The notes beneath the pieces were generated by a model. The model did not search any database. It saw only the letters and a program-made list of their open reading frames with translations, and was not told the DNA's origin. The translations under genes and the position numbers were made by a program. Below, piece after piece: positions 24,260 to 35,440 of a DNA stretch of 64,000 bases. Source of the DNA: Clarireedia homoeocarpa (lineage: Eukaryota; Ascomycota; Leotiomycetes; Helotiales; Rutstroemiaceae); contig LNKV01000030.1 in assembly GCA_001465935.1 (NCBI GenBank), positions 728,866 through 792,865 of the forward strand. Direction: 5' to 3'. Each line of letters opens with the position of its first letter. Positions within the stretch are counted from its first letter, which is position 1.

Positions 24260-25215
24260 TCAAAATCGGACCAACAACTTCCAACCTGTCTCTCTAATTC
24301 TTGCTACCAATACAAATGTTGTTCCCACAACGCAGAACACACCGGAGAATACTTTCAGGCCATTCCAGCCGCCTGTACCATCGAGAATGGCACCATTAAC
24401 AGGATTATTCGTCAATCCACCTACTGCGGCAACAAAGATGATGATTCCTGTACGAAACACGAGCCTCTTCATCGGTGAAATCTGCATGACTAATGGGGTG
24501 ATTAGAGAAACATAAGCATCAGAGAAGAGACCGAATAGAATCGCAAACGCAATGAGTGCTGCGTTGCTTGAATCGGGCAACCAGAGAGCGAGAATCCATA
24601 TGCCGGAAAGGTAGCAGACGACGATAAATATGTTGTGTCTCCCAATTTTATCGCCCAAAATTCCTGCGAGTAGACGTCCAAAAAATGATCCGGCATTTAA
24701 GATAGGCAAAAGATATTGTGCAAGATTGACGTTCATGCTTGCGCTCAAAGCTTGGACGGGAATACAATTGATGGGGACGAAGAAGCCATAGCTAAAAAAG
24801 AAGAATCCAGCCATTATGAGGAGAAACCGTGGCTCAGTCAGAGGTTTGACAAGCTGTGTGCTGGTAACCTTGTGAGGTTGGGCTGGGTAGAAGGCTCGGA
24901 TTATGAGAGACCCAATGATCAACAGGAGTAACATGAGAAATGCGCAGACACGCATCGCCCATCCAAAGCCAACTTCGGTGATGAGATGGAAGACCATGAT
25001 CGGGAAGATGATTCCCCGATACTAGAACCTGTGAATAGGACACCTAGTGCTGCACCGCGTTTCTCATTGAACCAGCCAGCAGCGCAAGTAACGGCTAGAA
25101 GAGTCAGATCTGTCTAGTAATGTGTGAAAATCCTGACACATACCAGGTTGAAAAAATGCAGATACACCCATGGGAGAACACACTCCTTGTGCGAGAAGGA
25201 TCTGGTAAAGAATAC
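24260..25215 (-). pseudogene. Truncated MFS transporter (monocarboxylate-transporter-like)
   Basis: The minus strand from 24997 to 24260 is open for 245 residues. It encodes the C-terminal half of an MFS protein: about six membrane segments and the loop GDKIGRHNIF. Upstream, 25094-25022 reads CAAGWFNEKRGAALGVLFTG, the MCT-family stretch before TM5, but in another frame. Losing one G in the run near 25018-25022 would explain the shift, since SIG then continues into IIFPIM. Further upstream, beyond a 49 bp intron (25143-25095), 25215-25144 gives QILLAQGVC, another family motif. Beyond that the match stops, so the first three or so membrane segments are missing. Function is lost, at least as a full transporter. 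Confidence 0.75.
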
Positions 25216-25610
25216 AATGGTTCATACGAAAAGGTCCAGGACCACAAACAGATTTCGCTACAGAGCAGAACATTTCTGAAGCCCTAGAGATATTAAAATC
25301 ATGGTGCAATGGAGAAGATGATCTATTATGGCAGTTTGCTTGGGCCAGAAAAGCATACCCACAATATCACGTTACAATGTATATTCTGTGGCACTTGTGT
25401 TTGAAGCCTGATGATCCAAGAAGTGATGACGCTTGGGAGGCGGTGGAGTATATTTTCTCCACTGAATTGTGCAACGAGCATAATCTGGCTGGAGGCTCCA
25501 AAATAGTAGCATTGTGGGCTATTCGAGCAAAGGCCTTATTAGCAATATTAAAGGCGGGTAGAGGCGAGAAAAATGGGCACAGTAGTGCTGATATGAATGT
25601 ACTCTCTTGA
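25209..25610 (+). pseudogene. Orphan C-terminal fragment of a fungal transcription factor
   Basis: A frame open from 25209 to the TGA at 25608 encodes about 133 residues. Its last 90 contain YHVTMYILWHLCLKPDDP, DDAWEAVEYIF and SKIVALWAIRAKALLA. This order (an aromatic-LWHL-C-KP helix, an AW-VE helix, then a K-V-L-A-L-R-KAL helix) is what I recall from C-terminal ends of Zn2Cys6-type fungal regulators. No zinc cluster or middle domain lies upstream; instead the sequence runs directly into the inverted MFS relic. It is therefore probably a detached tail. Assignment is from pattern memory only. Confidence 0.5.
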
Positions 25611-26421
25611 CAGGAATCGACGAGGGGGCAGATGAACCAACTGTATATAAGTAGAAGCGATAACACACCTCTTAACGTTGATGTGAAGTAATGGCCAGAT
25701 TGGGACATGTTAGCTCATGGGTTTCAATTTGACAGTCTCGATATTTCATGGCAGTGAGGTTGCGATGGTAAAATTAAGTAGAGGTTGCGGTTTGCCGAAT
25801 TCAATTTGAGCTGCGCCAAGAATCGGTATTTGTGTTATTTTATAGATACTGTTGGGTAGTATAGAGCTTTGGAATATCTAAGAACTAGAATACTAGCATA
25901 AAATTGTCTTAATAGCCTTCGGCTATCGACTAGAATCGCCTGGAATGTTAAGAGTCATGAAGAGATCTAGCAATGTGGATCTGAAAACCTGTTGGAAAGA
26001 TGTCAATTGTTTTATGATTCCTGAATACATTGATGAATAACTTCATTTCTAGCTAAACATGCGAAGAAGATTAAGTAAAATACTCTAATATAACCCAAAT
26101 AGTGGAATTGAAGAGAAAGAGATATAAAGCAGAAGCGAGAAAGGGCAATAGGGATTTCCAGTCTAAGGAGCCGAAGATGGATGAGTAAGGCAAAATGACT
26201 TGATTGATTTTACCTAAACTATGGAGAATGGGAACCCTTTATAGGTATCTAATCTATTGCAAATGGGCACCATTTGCCCTGAACAGGATGGCAAATTAGG
26301 CGCTAAAAGAAGAAAATTGAAGTGCTCCTGTACTGATTGATTGGTAGTGTAGAGCTGTAAATAGCCCGAATAAGGGTATTCACTCGATCTTAAAGAATGT
26401 TAAGGCAGAATTCGCATTCTC
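25611..26421. other. Gene-free AT-rich interval
   Basis: About 800 bp, AT-rich, with no gene, repeat or RNA recognised. Confidence 0.45.
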
Positions 26422-27615
26422 CTACAACCCGTTCCTAGCCAAAAAATCAAACGTGACCTGGAAGCCGGCAGTGGCATTGTTGTGGAGTGGCAAGGCGTGG
26501 CCAGTATTTGGCTGAATAGCCACTTCGATATCAGTGGCGTTGGGATATGTTTTCATCAACTCCGTTGTGTTTGCAAGATTCTTGCAATCACCCCGGCAGA
26601 TATAAAAGTCGAACTCTGGTAGCATGTACTGTATAGGTGCATGGAACGAAGTTCCTTGGTTCCCTATGAGCCAAAATGCCGAAGCAAACTCTCCGATTGG
26701 GACAGGCTGCTTGATTTTAATGCCATAGTCGAGTAATGCTGGTGTGTATGCGGTTTTGAGATCACCGCCAAAAAATATATTCTGAATACCACCCTCTTGG
26801 CACACAACGTAGCCACTAGGTCGGTCAAAGGGAGGATGGCCCGTGGCGGCATATTCAACCTCGAAAGACGTTGATCCAGCGCTCGCAAGGTACTCAGTTA
26901 GAAGATAGCCAGTGATAATTGCACCATCGCTCAGTTCGCCGTAGTTCGCAATGAAGGCGGAGGTCAAAAATGATCCAAAACTGTGGCCAATATGAATGAG
27001 CTTTTTGGGTTTTGTCAATGTCTCGAAGGCTGCATCGGCAGGTTTTACTTTTTTGGCGAAGTTGTACAAGGTCCCATTGCGTGCCATCAATGTCAGCTGT
27101 CGAAGTATCTCCTGCTCTAGAGGTCCCTGAGTCACCGTATACGCATCGGGGTGGTCAGATTGGCCAACTCCTAGACGATCGTATGTGAAGATTGAGTACC
27201 CTGCTTTAAGTGCTGCTTCAACATACGAGTGATTTTCAGGTTGGTACTGGGAATCCCAATATCTCGAATCGTAATGAACACCATGAGTGGCAATTTGCAG
27301 GATGTCTTTCTTTGTTGAAGAATTGGGGATACACAATTGAGCATGAATATTGAAAGTACCCGACGTTGTAGTGTTCTTGATGATGTTTTCGACGTTGTGT
27401 GGATTGGTCCTTGTGGCATCATAGATTGCCCAAGCTGTTGCTTCGATATCGTTGTCAACCCTTGGGACATCGTAGATCGCGCTATTTGCGGTTGCATATA
27501 ATGGAATATTGAATTGTTTGCAAGAACCGTAGGCTCGTGTCGAAGAATTGATGGCTGAAGCGGAAGTTCGATGGTTCAGAAGAAACAGAATGCCCACAAC
27601 AATGATAGACGCCAT
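26422..27615 (-). CDS. Secreted alpha/beta-hydrolase
   Basis: One exon of 397 residues. A hydrophobic N-terminus (IIVVGILFLLN) is followed by SASA and should act as a signal peptide. The fold's landmarks are present: a strand ending QIATHGVHYDSRYWD, the loop YDRLGVGQSDHP, and the nucleophile elbow GHSFGS with Ser212. A late TGHALPLH carries the likely catalytic His near residue 374. Several N-x-T/S sites suggest a glycosylated extracellular enzyme. Substrate is unknown; esterase/lipase-like activity on small esters is the broad expectation for this group. The start was taken at 27615; upstream sequence is AT-rich with no longer frame. The gene has no introns and no close neighbour. Confidence 0.85.
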   Translation of the reverse strand: MASIIVVGILFLLNHRTSASAINSSTRAYGSCKQFNIPLYATANSAIYDVPRVDNDIEATAWAIYDATRTNPHNVENIIKNTTTSGTFNIHAQLCIPNSSTKKDILQIATHGVHYDSRYWDSQYQPENHSYVEAALKAGYSIFTYDRLGVGQSDHPDAYTVTQGPLEQEILRQLTLMARNGTLYNFAKKVKPADAAFETLTKPKKLIHIGHSFGSFLTSAFIANYGELSDGAIITGYLLTEYLASAGSTSFEVEYAATGHPPFDRPSGYVVCQEGGIQNIFFGGDLKTAYTPALLDYGIKIKQPVPIGEFASAFWLIGNQGTSFHAPIQYMLPEFDFYICRGDCKNLANTTELMKTYPNATDIEVAIQPNTGHALPLHNNATAGFQVTFDFLARNGL

Positions 27616-29585
27616 CGTATTTGCTGTTGTAGATGATATCAGGATAGGTTGTTAAAGTAATGAAGTCCAGTTTCTGCATTCTCAATTGCAGGAGAAGTAG
27701 TTGTTAATATAGTCGGAGGAAATTGCAGCCCAAAGAGATTCTATCACCATTAGGATTGTATAAATGACCACTAGATTATTGACGACAGGGAGCGTAATCG
27801 TTAGATATTACATAACGCTAGCATCTCTCAAATTCGGATCGTCAACATAATGCTTATTATGCTATGCTCTGACAGCTTAGCTTAGTTCCATGCTTCCGAT
27901 TACAAGTTAGAAAATGCTAAGAATTTGGAATTCGAGAATTCGACTCATAAAATTCAATATAGATCAGGAGAGTATTGAATCTGTATCACTTTTATGGGGT
28001 GCAGCAGTTGATGGCCGAACAAATGGACACACATCCGAATAGGATATCCCGGAACCTTGATCATCATCAGACTTGGGTTTGTGCTCCAGACTTTGGTTGT
28101 GGTATGGAGATAGTCTCAAGAAGTCAGCTCAAGACCATCATGTCCATATCGTAATTTGGTGACGAGGTGGCGCTCGACTCTTTTACTTCCTTGTCTCGTG
28201 GATGTGGCGCAAGTGTAGCCACATACTTTGCAATTGTTCAATGAAGCTCTAAATACGCCCCTTGCAGATGTTGTGCATCTATACGCCCCCGGTAAGTTTG
28301 TCCTCAGAGGGTAGAATCCAAGCGTCTTATGTCAGCCACCCACATAATAAATACCTAGGCCCACAGACAAAATACATAGAATTAATGGATATGTCTGTAA
28401 GGAAGACTGCCCTACTTCAATATTCCTTTCGCGTTCACTCGGCAAAAGTTCGTGGGGCCAAGGAGGGTGACATTCGGTGAATGAGTCATTTATACCAAGA
28501 ATTTATATCGAGAATTGACGTTCGTCAGCGCTCGAATATAGTTCTAGCTATTTTTCGGTGAAGATATCGGTCTCTATTTCATATTTCATAAAACCTCTGC
28601 ATTATGGATAAGTCTTATTCATGAAACCTATTTCTCTTTCTAACTCTGTGCATCGGCGAGAGCGAAATCGCGGTATGGCGGTATGCGAGTGTTTGAACTC
28701 ATCCAATAGTGAGATCTTACGCGCCCAATCGGGAAGAATCTTTTCAACTAATCCTTAGTCCATTATGGTACCATCAACAGACATGCAATCGAGATTTGAA
28801 TTTCAACATCCTGAGAATGCTCTCTGCGATTGAATGAAACAACCGGAAAGCAGATTGCGGTTGCGATGAGGCAATTGTCCTCGCCGCCGGTATCCTCCAA
28901 GATACGTGCGGCATTGTTTTGGGTCTCAGAAAGCGGAAGGAAAGAATCCAGCAAGCCAGCAAGCCAGCAAGCCAGCAGCTCAGCCTGCAGCTCAGCCTCC
29001 TCGTTCCTCACCTGCAAAGTGCTCTGTGGGTGTGCTGGTGTTGGGTACGAACATACTTCGGGGCTGTGCGCCCTTATGCAACAAGACCTTAATCAACATT
29101 CCGGCGACAACAGTCAGATCCGAGCTTATCATCATAATAGGCATAATAGACCAGACTAGACCCATTACGGTAGGTTCTTGTTCCGTCGGGTGCGCCGTCT
29201 AAGGTGTTTAGCGCTGCTCGATAACGTGGGTGGGGTAAAGTGGTCTATTTGAATCGTTGATACTGATATCTTTCATGCAAAGCGACCTCAATATGAGAAA
29301 GTGCTAACAGAATGGTGGAGATCAAACAATTCCAATTTGTCAGACTAGTGCTGACGAAGATTGTAAGACTACTAAAGGCTGGGCTGAGTGGCCCCACCAT
29401 GTAGGCTTAAGTAATTGCCAAGCCCGCGGGAGTTCTGGGCAACACCTCACGCCGACCATAACTACTCATAAAGATCTAATGAAGTGTCGCATAAACTGGT
29501 GAGCATAAGATGAATCTATATTACCGATGCACAGGCAATTGTCAAACTGGATACATTTCACCAAACGTAAACTAACATCGCAACT
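27616..29585. other. Gene-free interval with a short tandem repeat
   Basis: About 2 kb. At 28948-28980 the 8-mer ccagcaag is repeated about four times, followed by two copies of cagctcagcctg-like sequence. Frames across it (28763-29202, both strands) owe their length to the repeat. No gene is supported. Confidence 0.4.
28948..28980. repeat. Microsatellite-like array, unit ccagcaag
   Basis: About four direct copies of an 8-mer in an otherwise unique region. Confidence 0.7.
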
Positions 29586-31207
29586 ATGATTCGAAAGAGA
29601 CAGCCGCATCGAAAGTCTAGAATGGGATGCTTGGAGTGCAAGCGACGGCAAGTGAAAGTGAGATGAAGCATACCTAGTGATGCAGCAGAGCTGACATTCT
29701 ACAGTGCGATGAGCTAAAGCCAACCTGCACTCGTTGCAAATTAACCTTACATAAATGCCGTTACCCGCCAGCAGTGTTTTCTGTTGTTAACAAACCCAAG
29801 GACAAGCCATCCACATTGAGCCCGCCACTATGCAGTATCCTTCCGTCATCACCAGATTCTCCATGCTCGATAAGTTTGCCGTTGTCTGAGAGGTCAACTC
29901 CGCCGGTCTCAGAAATGGTGGAAACAAAGACCTGCTCCCATGACCCAGAGGCTATCATCTACCCGTCAGATGACCATCTCTATCGCCATTACCTGGACCA
30001 TACGAGCATGACATTGACTCACTGCGATAGCGACTGTGCTGTAATGCAGATTGGTATTCCAGTCCTTGCGAAGAAAAGCAGACCTGTCTTCCATGCACTG
30101 CTGGCACTCTCTGCAGCGTGTCTTTGTTGCGATATGATTTACAAGAAGCCAGTCCCAAGCCTGGATTATGTCAATGAAGTTTTAATGACCGGTTATCAAC
30201 ATTACAACCTAGCAAGCGAACAGATGAGAGAATTGATCTCGCAGCCTGATGCTTCAAATACGGATCCTCTCTTAGCAAGTACTGTTCTTTTAGTACCGTT
30301 CGCTGCAGCCATTCAGCAGGTCAATCATTGGATCTCGAAAAGAATTAGGACGCCAGAGTCAAAACCACTATCAACAACGCCGAGAGATGTGATAGTAATG
30401 ATGCGGGGAATAAGATCGACTCTCCAGACGTTGAGCTGTGATACTTTAACTATCGAAAAGACGGGATATGCGACAAGCATCTCGGCGGCGCCGTGGCTAG
30501 AATACGATATGTTAGCAGCTCCGCACATGTCAAGTACACATGTCATGTTTTCAATAATTGCCGCAACAAGTCAAGGGGCATTCGCCAAGCTTCGAGTACG
30601 CCTGGAGTCTTGTCGCAGCGATGTACAATCCTCTGATGATCAGTTGTACGCTTGTATGGAGGCGTTCGAGCTTCTGGTGAAGATCAGGACCGCAACTTTC
30701 TCTCCGTCAAATCTAGCTAGGCCAAATAAAACAGAGGCCGAGTTCGAGCAGTCCGATGGATTTGAGTCTGTCCCGATGTCGCAACTAAGATCGTGGTTGA
30801 GATTTTACGCACACAGAACTAAGAATCCGCTGCCAACTGAACCGCTCACAAGGTCCTTTCTTGATTTCCTCGTTCAGGCCCCACAGGCTTATCTCGACCT
30901 CGTGCTTCCGCTACTCGACCAGAGACTTGAAAATCCAAGATATATCATAAATGAGAATACGGACGAACTGACAAGGGAGCAAGCACTTGCGCTTGACATC
31001 TATGCGCACTGGTCTGTTTTCATGTTTTTGGTGGAAGACGAGTCGTGGTGGATTGGAAATCTTCCAATTGTGACACTTACAGGAATGGTGAATAGATACG
31101 GAGGACGATTTGTGACTCGGTTGTGGCCCCAGGTAAATGATGGTCCAGAGCAGTGGTGGCCGGGAAGTATGTTGGCTATCTTGCGTGAAGTACACCAATG
31201 TAGATGA
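29586..31207 (+). CDS. Zn2Cys6 fungal transcription factor
   Basis: Two exons (29586-29657 and 29705-31207) encode 524 residues. The zinc cluster reads CLECKRRQVKC joined across the 47 bp intron to DELKPTCTRCKLTLHKC. This fits the C-x2-C-x6-C-x6-C-x2-C-x6-C pattern that binds two zinc ions and CGG-type DNA sites. Basic residues before the first Cys (RKRQPHRKSRMG) fit the DNA-contact arm. A Ser/Pro-rich linker is followed by about 380 residues of the helical regulatory region found in many fungal regulators. It begins near YRHYLDHTSMTLTHCDSD, typical of the Fungal_trans_2-like C-terminal type. The target is unknown; the nearest genes are an alpha/beta-hydrolase and a GNAT enzyme, with no obvious cluster. 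Confidence 0.9.
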
Positions 31208-31849
31208 CAATCTAGATGAAAAACTCGATTGCTTTCTGTCATGAGACAAATGATTGTAAAGAGTCTATCAGCAAGTTTAGTCCCCGGCTTTCTAAGCACC
31301 TCTTTCTGCCACTTAAAGGGTCTTTTGCTGATTTATTCGGAAGTCGATTTCTTGTCAAAAATTAAGAATTTGGATGTCCTCAGAGATCAAAACGCAAATT
31401 CTGCAACTCTACGACGAGCCTGTCGTTGAAGAAAGAGTGTGAAAGGTTGTACTCTTGGACGGTCTTTCTACAGAGATGCATGCATATGCGGGGTAATGAA
31501 ACACCGACTGTGAGGAAAGGAAATGGGGAGGCAGACTTTTGAACAAAGGTCCAAGATTGATAAGAGAGTTTTGAGAAATGCGAATAGTGGTACTCTTAAG
31601 CAGCTCTTCCATGTTGCGAGTCTCCGCAGAAAAATTTAGTAGTGACTGAAAATGGGGGATCCGATGTGGTATCTGTGTAACTCGTCGCCATTTCTAGTTT
31701 ATTCTGGCAGAAATAAGTATGCTGCCAAAAAGCTGAAATGAAAAAAGAATAATAATCAAAAAGGCTGAGAGCTTTCCTACCCGCAGTGTGTATCTAGTCT
31801 TGGAAAAAAAAGTGCTGTTCTTTTTACAACCTACTAATTGCATACCCAT
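31208..31849. other. Convergent 3' region
   Basis: About 640 bp between two convergent genes. Nothing recognised. Confidence 0.4.
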
Positions 31850-32503
31850 TCACCCACTTGCAACCTGATCCTTAAACTCAACCACCATATCAAGATCTCT
31901 CCACTTTTCCCTCTCAATGTTCTTGAACATTATTTCGGCCACGACGCCCTGCCCAGGGATCTCTTTAGTCTCATCCGTCTCAACCAAGCCGACGCTCTTA
32001 GCTAGTGCTCTCATCGAGGTGTTGTACTTCATGGTACCCGCCTCAACAATATCTGTATCGACTTCATTACTCAACCGTAGCAAGACCTGCATGAGTATCT
32101 TTCCCAGTCCTTTCCCTCGGACGTCGGGGCTTAGTTTGATACCGATGTTTGCGACACTCGGCTTCTCGTCGGGTGCTGTGATCTCATATACCCCTCCCCA
32201 GCCTACGAACCTACCCTCCAAGGAGACGAATACGTCGAGAGCGTGGTGCCGGGTCCGGGACTCCGCGTACATCTTCTGCATTCTTGCTCCGGGGATGAGC
32301 GCCGGTGGAGCTCGAGACTCGACAGGAGGGGCTTGGGTACTCTTCGGGGCCGGTGGGCTGGCTGCTCCTTCTGCGAAGCGCACGAATGTGGCTGTATCGG
32401 CGGGCGTCAAGCGGATGAATTTGATGTTTGGCTCTGGGCGAGAGGGAAGGGTAATAGTCCAGTCCTTGGTGAAGAACCTGTCGTCTGTTTGGAAAGGTGC
32501 CAT
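31850..32503 (-). CDS. GNAT-family N-acetyltransferase
   Basis: A single exon of 217 residues, the common size for stand-alone GNATs. The acetyl-CoA pyrophosphate loop is RGKGLG (residues 129-134), after the beta4 strand VANIGIKLSPDV. It is followed by the alpha3 helix KILMQVLLRL. The later strand EAGTMKYNTSMRALAKSVGL is the usual N-x-x-M-x-x-L-x-K-x-G-F/L region. A proline/alanine-rich insert lies at residues 48-72. The N-terminal segment FIRLTPADTATF is a typical first strand and helix. It acetylates an amine, but the substrate (protein, amino acid or small molecule) cannot be told. No signal peptide is seen. Confidence 0.85.
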   Translation of the reverse strand: MAPFQTDDRFFTKDWTITLPSRPEPNIKFIRLTPADTATFVRFAEGAASPPAPKSTQAPPVESRAPPALIPGARMQKMYAESRTRHHALDVFVSLEGRFVGWGGVYEITAPDEKPSVANIGIKLSPDVRGKGLGKILMQVLLRLSNEVDTDIVEAGTMKYNTSMRALAKSVGLVETDETKEIPGQGVVAEIMFKNIEREKWRDLDMVVEFKDQVASG

Positions 32504-33580
32504 AACCTTAAGTTTAATTCTTCAATTTCCTGTTTCTTGGAATAGAACGATATATAGAGAGCAGAATTGGATTGATATGTCGGAAGCATTTGAATGATTG
32601 AGGGTTGGTATACCAAGTCTGTGGCTGTGCAGTGTGGCCGAGGAGTTAAAGCTACTCAGCGAGCAAGTTTGAGATTGTGCGAGGGTCGTGAGAGCCTAGA
32701 GGTTAACCTTATAATTTTCATGCCTCTAATACTAGGCATTAGGGGTTAAGGCCTTAACTGGCACGACTACACTATTACTATATTGAGTGCGGGGTAGGGT
32801 GTCGCTCCTACACACTCCTGACCAAACTATCACTCCCGAAATCGATTGCGAAGAAGGGAGCTGCGACACAGAAGCTCACAATTATGGTCGCCGGTTAGTC
32901 CTCGATCTCCAACCGAGTCTGTACTTTAGCCATCGTCCCAAAAAGCGTCTTCTCTACCAATTTTCAAACTAAGACAGCACCCCAAGTCTGGCCCCATACA
33001 CCCACGATGTCAGCCCGCTGTGCGCCGTGCAACAGGCCGTTCAAAGCTTGGGCAACCACCAAGCTCAACCTTACCCGGCTCTAGCACTCTCCAGACAAAA
33101 TTACCCGCGATCAAGGCGACCCTTCATAGCGCACCCTGGTCTGTGATTATGGAGTATGACACAGTGCGCAGTGCGTTATCGGCACATTGTCATACGCCAA
33201 TGGAGCTCCAGAAGAACACATCTGCATAATCCGTTAGATTATGCCAATTCACGAACATGCAAGCGCTGTAATACTGAGTTTCCCCTGCTGACGATGGGGG
33301 TTAAGATAAAGTAGTAAAGGCCAAGAAAAGAACGCGGTCGGTCGAGACCGTATCTTCCATCTATATAAGCGATATAAATAGGTATGTTTTAGTGCATAAG
33401 GATGAATTTTGGGAAAATGCTTATACTATAAACTAACTCTAAACTGTTGCAGAACTCAGAGAAGCCGTATAAATGCTGCAGCGATGGGGGAAAGGCTGCA
33501 AGACCTCACTAACGCACGATTTTCAAATACCTCTACATACGATTAAACACTGAGATTTCCGACAAAACCCACCAGCCTCC
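32504..33580. other. Gene-poor interval
   Basis: About 1.1 kb holding the GNAT promoter and unassigned sequence. A self-complementary motif (cctctaatactaggcattagggg) lies near 32722-32744. No gene recognised. Confidence 0.35.
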
Positions 33581-33584
33581 GCGT

Positions 33585-34341
33585 AGACCAAGTTCCTTGC
33601 AGTGGTCCTTGACTGAAATAGCAGGGGTTGCTGGTGGAGGGAGTGAAGTGGTTTTACTTTGCGTTACCGATTATTTTACTGGCACAGAACTTCTTAACCG
33701 ATCTATGTGTCCCCGAAAACCCATAATCCAGATGCGGGCTTCAATTCATGGTATATAAAAAAGCATACTTGAAACTGCCACTCGGCATAGGCAGGCGCTG
33801 CGGGGCTGGGAGGCGGCCCGGCTAGAGCTGTGGAAATATATCGATAGCAATACTGTCATTGTGGGTCATGCATTACAGTATGACTTGGATGCCTTAAGAA
33901 TGATCCATCTCCGTATTGTGGGTTCTGTTATCCTGTCGAGAAAAGCTGTTGGTATTCATCGCATTCGGTGGGGATTGCAGACAATCTGCTCTGAACTGGT
34001 TCATATTGGAATCTGGAAGAATAAAGGGTCTATCCATGATTGTTTGGAGGATGTTTTGGCTACAAGAGAGGTTATATTATTCTGTACGTTAAAAACGGAA
34101 GCATTCCAGACCTGAGCTGAAGCCACGAAAGTCGAGGAGCTATGCTTAGAGAAGGAACAGGAGAGAAGAAAGCAGAAGAAGCAATCTAGAAATTACAAAG
34201 AGAAGGTCGGGGGTAGAAGCAGCTATCGTATCTACCGTAACTCAGACGAAGAGGACGAGGAGCTTATGCATTGGTCTGACATCGCAGAGGATCTCGAATG
34301 GCCACATCCTGATACTGGATATGATCCTTGGTCAGATTAGT
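33585..34341 (+). pseudogene. Relic of a DEDDh 3'-5' exonuclease gene (REX/ISG20 type)
   Basis: One frame runs from about 33615 to 34341 with two stops: a TAA near 33757 and a TGA at 34113-34115. It reads AGVAGGGSEVVLLCVTDYF, a strand typical of REX-type exonucleases. It continues with VGHALQYDLDALRMIH, which contains the Exo II Asp, and with GSIHDCLEDVLATREV, which contains the HD/ExoIII helix. A charged tail follows with EEDEELMHW and a P-D-T-G-Y-D-P-W end. The Exo I motif, normally DCEMAG, is degraded to LTEIAG. The stops fit C-to-T change at CGA and CAA codons. The upstream part of the gene is not recognisable. It was probably an RNA-processing exonuclease of the type that is multicopy in some fungi. 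Confidence 0.75.
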
Positions 34342-34389
34342 GTTACAAAGTATAAGGCCTCGAAGAAATTGGAATCGAAAGACTTTATG

Positions 34390-35440
34390 GAGAAAATATT
34401 CGAGGATCGCTTACGAGAAGCCATTGACATTGGTGAAAGCATTGTATGCTCAGTGTGAACAACATGCAATTTCCATTCTTGAATGCTGCTGTAGACGATT
34501 TCCTTTTGCACGTTTCTTCTTGTGGCACATCTGTCGACCCAACACCGCTATTCTATAACCTTGTGAGCTTTCTCGCTGTATAAAGTCAGCCTTGAGCTGA
34601 TATCTACAGTTTCTACACATTGCCACCCATTTTCTGCTGAGATTCAATTCCTTATCGGTCAGTGAAAACAACAGTGATGTGCTTGGAGACGTGGGCAATT
34701 TTATCGATAACTTTCGCAATGCCATGTTCATGTGCGGGATGCGAGTTATCTTGGGCCGACTTCGCTTTCTCGTGCCTCGTGGAAAGTTAGAGAAAGCCGT
34801 AAATTCTTCACATCGGTTTTTGGAATTCCACATCGATAACGCTCTCACCAGTATGAGCATGGAGGAGAAGATGAGGAGCAGTCTGCTCGAAGGACTCGCG
34901 GACTGGACGGAGGATACAGTCGGGGTCTTCAACCAGATGTTCCAGAACTTGGTTGCTGCGAACAGATACGATCTCAATCTTTCTCAGAAATCCTATATTC
35001 CTTTTGTCTCAGCACCCCGATATTTAGACTCAGTTGAGGGCAGAAGTTCTTGGTGCTCCGGTGGATCCCCCTACTGTCGAGTATTTGAATGCCCCTGGTC
35101 CCTGGATTGCTACGTAAGAGGTTTTTTTTATTTTATTTATTTTTTATTTTATTTTATATATATATATATATATTTTAATGTAGGCCCCTGGTTCCGTTTA
35201 TTCAGAAAAATGCTTATTTGCGACAGCTCTTCGGTTGTACCCAGTTTTCCTCTCATGGGCTGTGTGTCTCCCGTTGATGCTACCCTCCCAGTAATCTTTC
35301 AGTAGGCGGTGGCCCTTCTGGGCAGTCGCCTGTCTTCGTCTCCGCTGGAATGCGTGCCGACATCTGCTTCTATGCATTCTATATGGCCCCAAAGATGGTT
35401 CGAGTTAGAGAGCTTGGAAAACATTAGTGATCTTAATGAA
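34390..35440 (+). pseudogene. Relic of a cytochrome P450 gene (CYP52/63/539-like clan)
   Basis: Pieces in family order but in different frames lie along the plus strand. DVGNFIDNFRNAMFMCGMRV and FLVPRGKLEKAVNSSHRFLE (34679-34840) match the region before the F/G helices. LRAEVLGAPVDPPTVEYLNA (about 35032-35095) matches the stretch around the K helix. VGGGPSGQSPVFVSAGMR (about 35304-35357), followed by FYAFYMAPK, matches the segment leading to the PERF region in alkane/fatty-acid P450s. The I-helix and heme Cys loop are not found. A poly-T/TA tract (35121-35180) interrupts the relic. It is unrelated in sequence to the intact CYP505 gene at the left end. Confidence 0.7.
35121..35180. repeat. Low-complexity T-rich and (TA)n tract inside the P450 relic
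   Basis: A run of T/TTTTA units passes into about eleven TA dinucleotides. It may be a remodelled intron or a microsatellite. Confidence 0.75.

Noticed and set aside
28763..29202. Ser/Ala-rich frames on both strands
   Set aside because: Their length comes from the ccagcaag repeat.
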